Shown: one piece after another, positions 49,528 to 58,613 of the stretch | Numbering within the stretch: the first letter of the stretch is position 1 | Layout of the letters: each line of letters starts with the position of its first letter | Assembly (NCBI GenBank): GCA_003427395.1 | Contig: BFEA01000212.1 | Span: forward strand, 2,131,198 to 2,189,810 | Reading direction: 5' to 3' | DNA from: Chara braunii | Taxonomy: Eukaryota > Streptophyta > Charophyceae > Charales > Characeae | Length of the DNA stretch: 58,613 nt | The notes under the pieces: generated by a model | Databases searched by the model: none | What the model saw: only the letters and a program-made list of their open reading frames with translations | What the model was told of the DNA's origin: nothing | Translations under genes and position numbers: made by a program

Positions 49528-52500
49528 GATACCCTTACACACCGACACCGTTACAGTTCAAACAAGGCCTTGAACACCTTCCTCTTGTACAAGGAAAGAT
49601 TACAACACCTCATTGTGGGCCAAAAACATTGTTCCGGCGTGAGTCTCACTACCGCCTACGAAACTTAATTATACTTTCTTTAAGCCTATCAGGTAAAGTA
49701 TCAATCAAAGTTACAATCCCCCGAAGGACAGGTTCTGCATGCTGACCTCTCTTGAGAGAATTCCTTCTCTTCAAAAGTTTGTCACTCCATTCACCTTCGG
49801 TCTCATGCCGAACGTGAATTTCATACAACTTTTCTACCCTTATTGAAAAGATTAATTCATAAACATATCCAAGCAGGCACCAACATTCACCAAGCAATCA
49901 GTAAATATACATATAACAATTTAGATTCATTCAACAAAGAACAATACATACAATGGTACATCACTTGAAATATATATCACCCATTCTCACATACATTCAT
50001 TCATACAAACTCATACACATTTAATATAGTGGGAATAAGTAGTTGTTTCACTTCTTATATAATACTATAATTTGAGGAGTTGCATAACTCTCAAGTGGAC
50101 ACTCTCATACTCTGATTATATTGAGTATCGTATTAAAGGACATAATTATTTAAGTAGATAGTATCATATTTATTTTTTTACATGATACAATTTGCAATGC
50201 TTAACCAATCGATAAAAGTCTGAGTCCCTTCATGTAGTTTCGGAATCAAATAATTATAATCATACTCCTTATGCAATGACTCATAAAGTTAATTCATTGT
50301 CCTACTCTATCATACACAACCTCAAACCGATACCTATCTTTCAAGTGGATGACCTAATATTATGCTCACTATATAAAATAATTAATTTATATCTCATGAT
50401 CCTCCAAGGGTTAAAGTATACTTCCAATAAGCAACCTTATCAATCAGACTCTATACCACATTAACATAATATTTTAATTAGATTTTTAGAACATAGTCGA
50501 CCCTTAGCCGTCAAGATAATTAAGCACAATATTACTCAGTTTATTTAATTTATGTATTAGTATCATCCCACAGTATGTCTATAATCAGGTCTTTAAGGTC
50601 ACAATATACCTAAAGCTTGCCTGTCGAAAAATGTAAGCTAAATGTCAAAACCCTTTTAAACTTTAATAAATTCCAATATAAAATCGTTCATTACCACTTA
50701 AATGCATCTATCACACAGAAGTTTGTGACGTGTATCATTTTAATTGTGACGTGTATCATTTTAATTCTTGAATTAGTTAACTCTTAAGTAAATATCCTCA
50801 TCATCAGACTATATTACGTAGAGTTTTGGAGATGACATTTATCTCCAATATAAAATGATGGATTCACCTGTTACACGATACAACCTAAGAGTTAGATAAT
50901 CGTTGAGAGACTGAGTCTATCATTATTATAATGACCTATATCGTATAACTCCAGTAATTTGATGATCATTTAGGTTATGTAAGCAATAAGCAATGAATAA
51001 TAGGTTTAGTTTAATTTACAATTTTGTACTCAGACTAGACGACAAATGATCTTGCTAACGCTCATAGTCTTCACATAAGAAGCCTAACAACTATACATTT
51101 TTTCAAGGTTCAAAAGTTTTATATGATATTTACATACATCATCGAAAAGGGAACTGCCGGTATGCATCATCTTTCTTTTTTTACCTTAGCGGGATCCTCT
51201 CTCCCAATAAGAGAAGTTTTATAATGATGAGACATAGAGGAGGTCCAATCCTTCTTAATTTTTGACAGTGACCTTGGTTAGAGATTCAAACCTCATCAGA
51301 ACAAACGCTCAAGCAATACTTGAGCCTACTATGGTTACCTTTTAGATAATTCCTCTCTACGGTGGGTTAGGAGATAAACCTTGAATAACTTATTGTAGTA
51401 TAGAAAGAAAAGTGCAAGCATAATACATAAGCAATAATTTGTTGGGGCGACTTGTGAAACGCAGAGTGAATCATATACTCACTATGGCAATGCAAACGCA
51501 AGGTGAGGCGGTTGGAGAAGTATAATTAACTTATCACGGATGAGGTAGGAAGGAAGATACGAGGGTAACATCTCGTAGAGTAAGTACGAGAAAACGATTT
51601 TAAGTGTGACAAAGAAGTGTCATAGTATTGCTTGCACTTATAAAAATATTAGGCTATAGTACCAGGGAATGATGTATGCTTGAGTCAAGCCTCCTGGTGA
51701 GGACGCAACCTCACTTATTTCCATATTTTTTTCTTATCTTCCTTTTGCAAAGTCAATAGACCTATTCAGAATTTTTTCCTTGCCGCCTTTCTTTTATTCT
51801 ATCGCTTCTTAACTTGTGTGTCTTAGGCGGTATGACAAATGAATCATTAGGTGTAAACATATGACTATGTGATTAAAGAAATAATGATGCGAGTCATGCT
51901 AGACTGGAACTATGTACGGTTGAGATAGTAACAGGTTCGAAATGAGGCTCGTATAAAATGATCATATAAATAATTTTTCCTTGTTGTACAGGAGAACTAG
52001 CTTAAGGACAAGATTGAGATATGAACCTGATAGTAAAAACGATCCTGTGTAAAAAATCGAGACTTGAAAAGATTATGCGTTAGGACTTGCGAACTTTACA
52101 TTATACAAGTTATCCTGTTGCTCCTACTATCGGCACCAACTAAGGATGTCGAGGGTTTTTACCTTGTAATGAGGTAAGGAATACACTGGACAAATAATTC
52201 AATCAGACAAGGAACGAAATTTCGTCATAACCCTACAACTTAGAAATAACTAAAGAGACGTAGGAAAGGAAAGCAGTGTGAAAGTAAGGCTAATCGAGTC
52301 AGTTTACAATAATTAAATATAAATAGAATAGTTAGTTACGCATTTATCTCTCCTTGACCTTGAGAAATTTTAAGAGTGACAATGAAGTCGTTAATCTCCT
52401 AATTACTTAACTCGACACACTCGGTTACACAGACGAATGTCTCGAGTATATAATATGAAGGAAGGATCCAACATACACAGATACCTCCCTGAAGTCGTTC

Positions 52501-52805
52501 ACTAACCTAACTTTTAACTTCCAGGTAAAATTATTACGTTCACTAGCTGATATCGACTTCTAACTATCATATACCTCAATTCGTTCTTCTAAGGACGTTA
52601 GTAGGTAATCGAAGTCTCTAACAACATAACCTTCGTAAAACCATCGATATAACTGCATCCCTTTACAGGCGCATCACATCTATTCAACACAATTTCAATC
52701 CGCATATCACAGACTACATTAGTTTGATTAAAGATTGTCGTTTTGACGTGATCATCGTCGCACCATACCTAAGTCCGTTCACTAAGGACCTCAACTGAAA
52801 AGCGA
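49528..52805 (-). other. AT-rich stretch without ORFs, probable leader of a third giant element
   Basis: This 3.3-kb stretch is markedly AT-rich compared with its GC-rich left neighbour. It lies directly downstream, on the minus strand, of a primer-binding site and LTR. The only frames are short; one of 82 codons at 49649-49897 (minus) has no ATG. I see no gene. Confidence 0.5.
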
Positions 52806-52825
52806 GATCCCCGAAAACGACGCCA
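52806..52825 (-). other. Primer-binding site of a third LTR element
   Basis: On the minus strand TGGCGTCGTTTTCGGGGATC starts two bases after an LTR end reading CCTGACA. It has the same TGGCG start as the site of the giant element at 33576-33594, suggesting a related lineage that uses a different tRNA or a diverged site. Confidence 0.65.
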
Positions 52826-52827
52826 CC

Positions 52828-55800
52828 TGTCAGGCGCGACGGTCCCACACCCATATGTAGAGTAATTTTAGTCTAGGACCTCACGGTTGCATCACGCAAG
52901 ACTTCATATGTATGTGTGATATGACAAATGGTTTTTCATGAAGAGATATGACGAATTGACTTAATCAATAGGTAGGATAGGGTATATATCTTATGCACAA
53001 CCCCTTGAGAATTCAAGCATTGAGGAAATTGTGCTACGGAAAAAGGGATAGGTTATAAATCACCCATATAAAAACTATTTCTAGTCAAAGCATAGTATGT
53101 GTGAACATTCGTTGGTTGAGTCGACTTGAATTGTAAGTCAGTCCGGGAAATTAGTGCCCCGATGCCCAACACATATACGGGTTAGTCTTAGGCGTTCAAC
53201 CACACGTACGCCTATGCTACAGCGATCGAGCAAACGCCCTCAACTGACTTACCTCAGCGATTGCATGTAAAAGTCGTTGCACATGGGTAAGTAGCTCAAC
53301 AAGGGTACGCCCACCTAAGGGATGGTGACAACCCCCGCAGGTCAAGGTGAGTTGTACCTCGCGGGATCTCTGTCCTGTCGTAGGGAGCCGAGAGAGGTAT
53401 AGCTGATGAACGGTCGGAATCGGTCTTTGGATGAAACGCTTCTGAATAATTAGGCAAGAAGATATCACATACACTTAACACATTCATAAAAACAGTCTGA
53501 ATTCATCAGGAAAAACATAGGTCATTAACCTTTCAAACATATAGATATGAAATGAACATGAAATGACTAACGCTTTCGCCTTAGCAATAATTCTAATATG
53601 CTTAAAAATCAGAGAAAATCGCAAGGTTAGATACTCAAACCAAATGTATAAAATCGCGCGTTGACGAAGTGACTTAATCAAGGTCAAGAACAACGTCATA
53701 AGTTTCTCAAATGGGTTGCAGTGAATAGCATGTGGCTGGTCGTTTTACTGACCTGAAGACAGAATCAATCACATTACACAATTCTAACAGAGACAACCTT
53801 TTATTCGCTTTCACCCACATTACACTCACGTTTCCAAACCTCTCAGTCAGACATCCCCTTTTCAACTTAGCCATTCAGCCTCATCTCACTTTAGCCATTC
53901 AAAGACCTTTTTTTACCAAACACAAACCCTTTAGACAATGACTTGAAAATGCCTTTCAGTGCAAGGGTCGATGCAAAGTGTGGGTGTCGAGTGCGAGCTA
54001 GGGTTGAGCTGGCGAACCAACCTGTTGCCATAAGGCAACAACATGTAGTCTTGTTTTAGACTCATAATGAGTCCTCTTGATCGAGTTGACCTGCAATCAC
54101 ACAAAGGTCCACATGGTATCAACACCTCTTTGCTATCGATATGACCATATCTAAAACGCAATATAGTGAACTTCATTTTAGTTGGGAATAATACTACATC
54201 GACATAACTCCCTCTAAATAGCCTCTTTAACTTCTTATCAGACCAATCTCTAAAGTCCGTAGCCTAAAGAAGAAAGTATAAGCTAACATCACCAATACTT
54301 TCTGTCTCATCATACGATTCTCCAGTTAAGGCATACATATGCAAAACATCATCAATCTCTTCTGGAATAGAGTCATAAGATAGTCATTAATCAAAAGGTT
54401 AAAATAGCAGGATAGGTCACAAGGGGCCACATTCCTTCTACCTCCACCTCAGTAGAATCAAAAAATAGATATTTTCAGTTCGTTAGTCTTTTGCGGGGTC
54501 TTCGTAAAGATCGTTGTAGTAGGGTAGATCACATGGGACCCTCACCCTTGTTATCTTTTCTTCTTCTAGCGGCAGGTACTAAGTGATAAGGTGGACCACA
54601 TGAGGTCTCACTTCTCTTATGACCATTATCGAGTGATATCATTTGGTAATATGGTTGATCTCACGAAATCTACTCCTCCGACTACCACTTCTTCCTGCTC
54701 AAGTTAGTCGGCCATAGGGCAGGCCTCCCAGGACTTTGCTCCTCCAATCACCATCCTCTTTTGCCAGGATTCATCGGCGATAGGGCAGGCCTCATGAAAC
54801 CTTACTCCTCCTATCACCATCCCCTTTTGTTTAGATTCGTGGCCGATAGGGCAGGCATCACATGACCTTGCTCCTCCTATTACCATCCCCTTCTGTTAGG
54901 ATTTGTCAACGATAGGGCACGCCTCACAGAACCTTGCTCCTCCCATCACCATCCCTTTTGTCAGGATTTGTCGGCGATAGGGCAGGCCTCACAGCACCTT
55001 GCTCCTCTTATCACCATCCCCGTGGGGTTGGTTGGTAATAGGGCAGAGCTCACGGGGTCTCACCCTTCCTATTACCATATTTCTTTTCTTAAAGCAGATT
55101 CAGGTAATAAGGCGGGTCTCTCTGGACCTCGCTCCTCTTATTACGCCTGCTAGTTTACCCCTTTAGAAGAACCGTTGTGTCTTAAATCAATTGAAGGTCT
55201 TAAGGTCAGTCAGGCAGGCCACCTCGACTCAATGAAAACACCTAATAAGGAAGTTCACACGGGAAGTCTCACCTGACTATGTGTTTTTCATAAGACTCTT
55301 CGGTTGACCTCTGACTTGAGTCAGTTTGACATAGAGAAACTGAGTGTTAGTAAAAGTATTTCGACACGGATACATACATATATCCCAGACTATCCAATAA
55401 ATAATCCCAAGCATACATAACCCTGCGCAATTCAATAATTTTCATAGTAATATCAACCCTCATCAATGTAAGAAGATCCTATCAAGCAGGGCAAGACTTC
55501 ACGGAGTCCACATCCCCGCTGCCTCATCTACCCAAAATAAACACGCACACGGTGAGACAGCCCATACGAGAGTTTCTCGTTTTCACCATGCGTTTTCAAA
55601 AATAATTAGTCATATACAACTCATATCAACAATCGGATAACGACATTGGTCTGCATAAGATCCGCATTTCATCATGCATTTGCGGTATAAGAAATACAAA
55701 ATCATTCCGAACAACTGTTCATACTTGCACTATTTCTCCTAGGCCAGATTTAGTCAACAGGAAAAACAATCGAAGATTCATATATTCAGACACAAATGTA

Positions 55801-55926
55801 TGCATAGTAATATGGGGTAGTATGCACAATCTGATGTAAGGGTATATATGGGGCGATAGGGACAACCTTGCTCATCCTAACACTAGTCGGTTCGATCGAC
55901 ACTTGGTCAGAGTTCCTACACCGACA
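52828..55926 (-). repeat. LTR of a third element (3.1 kb), minus strand
   Basis: Read on the minus strand it begins TGTCGGTGTAGGAAC at 55926 and ends GCGCCTGACA at 52828, followed by the primer-binding site. A purine-rich tract (GGGAGAGGGAAGAAAG and more) lies just outside its start. It carries a large 66-bp tandem array. No coding frame is present. It shares the TGTCGG start with the giant element but no other obvious similarity. Confidence 0.6.
54400..55150. repeat. 66-bp tandem repeat inside the third LTR, about 11 units
   Basis: GATAGGGCAGGCCTCA-type starts recur at 54779, 54845, 54911 and 54976, and at 54714 as CATAGGGCAGG. More diverged units with 63-70 bp spacing extend in both directions. 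Each unit ends with CTCCTCCTATCACCATCCCC or a close variant. Confidence 0.85.
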
Positions 55927-58040
55927 TTTTTCTTACCTCACTTTCTTCCCTCTCCCGTAACCAAGGCTATCGCCAAAGTCTAAGCAAACCACATAATACA
56001 ACATAGTTTATGGCTTCCACTCACTCGATTAGCAACATACTGCACTCGCTCTCTCGATTGGCTGCACACATCATTTGGCTCACTCGATTGGCTGTGCACA
56101 GTGTCTGCTCACTTCATTGGCTGCAGACAACATTGATTCTCCCACTCACTCTCTACTTGCCTACCACGTTCTCACCTCCATGTACTCGCGCCCTACAGTC
56201 TCGCTATGACCGTTAGCGCACATGCATGTGCTTGCGCAACGTTGCAGCAGTGTGTCCGCATTCCCTGCCTAGGCCACAAGTGTTTGCCGAACTCTCACTG
56301 TCTTACGACAGTTATGTGACGACAATGATGCATTTTCATTCGTCTGCGGCACCTGAGCGATATGTCGTCCTCACATTGTGACTCACATTGTGAGTGTGTG
56401 TGTCCAGGGCGCAACCATCCGCGTCTTGAGCTTAACTATGCATCATAGTTGTTGCTTCTGGAGAGAATCAGCAAAGGCTCACGCTGCTTTGTACCCAACT
56501 GGCATGCAACAATTGTCTCAGACCGACATTGGAAGATGCTGAGACATACTCCTCTCATGGATACTCAAGCCCGCCTTCACTTAGGGCGGACACAATCTTG
56601 CTGGGAGCACAAGTTACTGTACTGCCAGTAGTGCTTTTTAATAATCATAATAACAGTCATAATAATAATGATGATAATAATAATAATGATAATAATAATA
56701 AAATAACAATAATTTTAACAATTTAAAGGAAATGAAATGTCAGATTCCAGATGGCAAAATCACATTGAAAGCAAAAGGGTCCGACACTGTCCGAAAGACA
56801 GAATTGCACCAATACTATACCAACGGAGAGCCAACACTCCATCCGATTGCAAATGAGAGCATGTTGTCATCACCACCAACATAAGCGTCCAGACTTCTTC
56901 CCCTCACTGAAATGTGCCGAATAAAATAACAGCAAAAAAAGAAAATAAAATAAATAGTTGTGGAACAAAGAAAACTGTAGAATCAATGCAGGTTTCTCAG
57001 TTCTGTGCAGACCTTGAAAACAATAGGTTCTCTCGGTATGTACAGATTTGGAGATTAGTTGAGGACATCTTCTGACACCCACGATGAATCGTTGTTGTTA
57101 ATAGCAAAGAATCATTGTCGGAACCAGCAGTGGTCTGCCGCCGAGAACAAATGTGATTCGTTGTCGATGTTAGCAGTGGGCCATGTTTGCGGAGAGCGAG
57201 AGGTTGTTATCGATGACAACTATGGGCTGCGATCCAGACCAGCACTAGGTTGTTGTTTAGAACAACGGTATATTGCTACAAAATATGATATGTTTGTGTC
57301 ACTTCTCATGTCAGATAATCTCCCTTTCCTTCCAATTCTTCTCTGTCATTTTCCTCGCTCCTCGAGTTCACATTCCTCCCCAGTGTTCTTCCCTCTATGA
57401 TACTACTTGGACGTGGCCTTTTGCACCAAGTGAGTCAAGTCATCCTCTTCCCCTTCCTCTTATCTTCTTCACAATCGTTTCCACCCTCGCTGCTTCTCTT
57501 CTTCCTTACCTCATTGCTCGCTCCCCCTTCTTTCTTCTTCTTTTTTTTTTTTTTCTTCCTCTTCTTAGTGTTTCCTCCTTTCCTCCAAAATGATACGGTC
57601 CAATGAACTTCTCACAGCGGCCCCCCAGCGGCAAACTGTTGAGATCACCGCAATCCAGGCACTTTACCGGATCATTCAATCGGTAGGAACAACGGGTGGT
57701 GTGTAAAAAAAAGCAGGGACGTAATCAGTATGACCCGACAACTCATCGGCATGAAATATGAGTGGGAACGATATACAGAAAGCCAAGTTGCGATATCACA
57801 GATGTCCAAGTAGTCGTGTACAAGCAGAGAGAACAAGTGTACAAAGATCCCATCCAATAAGAGCAATACAATAAACTCGTGAGCCTATGTTCAAGCCCCC
57901 AGGTCACACCAACACAGTACCCAATGCCGCTCTTCTCTGCCTGGCGCCCAGTCTGCACTACTCACTTATCCTACTACAGCCGCATCCACGCAACAGACTT
58001 ACTTAGACTTCAGAGACCCATGTACATGACGTCAACGCCA
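55927..58040. other. Non-coding stretch
   Basis: It starts with a pyrimidine-rich tract next to the LTR. CTCGATTGGCTG-type motifs recur at about 56,050-56,130. An AAT/ATG-rich microsatellite is at 56,640-56,705 and a T run near 57,541-57,554. No gene is supported. Confidence 0.45.
56640..56705. repeat. (AAT)n-type microsatellite
   Basis: Imperfect AAT/ATG trinucleotide tract. Confidence 0.85.
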
Positions 58041-58520
58041 TAACCGACCTTCTTTCATGCATCAGGTGTGTATTTTGTCTCCTCTTTCTCTTTATCTCTC
58101 GTTCCCTGTCTCTCTCTCTTTCTGTGCATGCGTCTCCCTATCTGTGTCACTATGTATCTGTGTCACTTGTCTGTGTCACTGTGACTGTGTGTTTCACTGT
58201 GTATGCGTGTGTTCAAGAGTATCAGTGTACGTCACAGTATGTATGTGTGTTCCACCGTGACTGTATATCTTTGCGTGTGTTACTGTGTGCGTGTCTGTGT
58301 GCACTTTGTCACTTTGTATCTGTGTGACATTTTACATTGTGTGTATGTTACTATGTGTGTGTGTGTCATCGTGACTGTGTATCTGTGTGTGTGTCTCTGT
58401 GCATTGTGTCATTGTATATCCGTGTGCCACTTTGCACTATGTGTGTCATAGTCTCTGTGTATGTGCCATGGTCATTCATCTGTCTCTATTTGTTTGTTTG
58501 TTTGTCTGTCTTTCTGTTTG

Positions 58521-58613
<93 letters not shown>
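58041..58613. repeat. Terminal TG-rich region with (CT)n and (CA)n microsatellites
   Basis: Degenerate GTGTCACTGTG-type repeats run to about 58,480, followed by about 29 CT dinucleotides (from 58,522) and at least 16 CA dinucleotides to the window end. Cysteine/valine-rich frames over it are artefacts. Confidence 0.9.

Noticed and set aside
49649-49897. 82-codon minus-strand frame in the AT-rich leader
   Set aside because: The composition looks protein-like, but the frame begins after a stop with TTG and contains no methionine; too little to call a gene.
57399-58451. Small hydrophobic and Cys-rich frames near the window end
   Set aside because: Pyrimidine-rich and TG-rich simple sequence; no family features.

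Overview
The window is eukaryotic nuclear DNA, most likely from a charophyte green alga of the Chara braunii type. The evidence is indirect but consistent. Almost everything is transposon-derived, simple-sequence tracts and poly(N) positions are common, and the gag/RT linker and integrase around 2.9-5.8 kb match, from memory, a Ty3/gypsy family that is very abundant in Chara. The only convincing host gene is a plastid-type LptF/LptG (YjgP/YjgQ) permease at 8.9-11.4 kb. No rRNA, intact tRNA, CRISPR array or bacterial operon was seen.

Layout. 1-2.4 kb: 3' end of a decayed Ty3/gypsy element (integrase, chromodomain-like tail, probable LTR). 2.9-7.4 kb: a second, internally deleted Ty3/gypsy element (gag, RT start fused to integrase) with a well-bounded 3' LTR. 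7.4-11.8 kb: TATA box and LptFG-like gene. 11.8-12.2 kb: three-copy tandem repeat. 12.8-15.5 kb: a 5'-truncated LINE with a perfect 16-bp target duplication. 15.8-16.1 kb: a foldback element. 17-24.8 kb: AT-rich repeats, minisatellites, a second LINE tail and microsatellites. 25.3-36.9 kb (minus): 5' half of a giant Ty3/gypsy element. 36.9-44.2 kb: non-coding repeats, a Helitron helicase pseudogene, a 33-bp minisatellite and an inverted-repeat cluster. 44.2-49.5 kb (plus): 3' half (RT motif B onward, RNase H, integrase, 3' LTR) of the same giant family. 49.5-55.9 kb (minus): another long LTR with its primer-binding site and an AT-rich leader without ORFs. 55.9-58.6 kb: non-coding sequence ending in TG, CT and CA microsatellites.

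Most interesting system: the giant element at 25.3-36.9 kb. From a 3.3-kb LTR and a TGGCG-type primer-binding site it carries, before gag, a chain of seven small and medium ORFs. They are packed with 8-23 nt overlaps or gaps of 8-34 nt (ORF2-ORF3 has an unresolved start), a polycistron-like layout unusual for a plant LTR element. Ogre/Tat elements are known to carry one extra ORF in this place. Its RT stops after motif A. The oppositely oriented copy at 44.2 kb resumes within a few codons of that point and ends in the same LTR family, so the two pieces look like one element split by an inversion.
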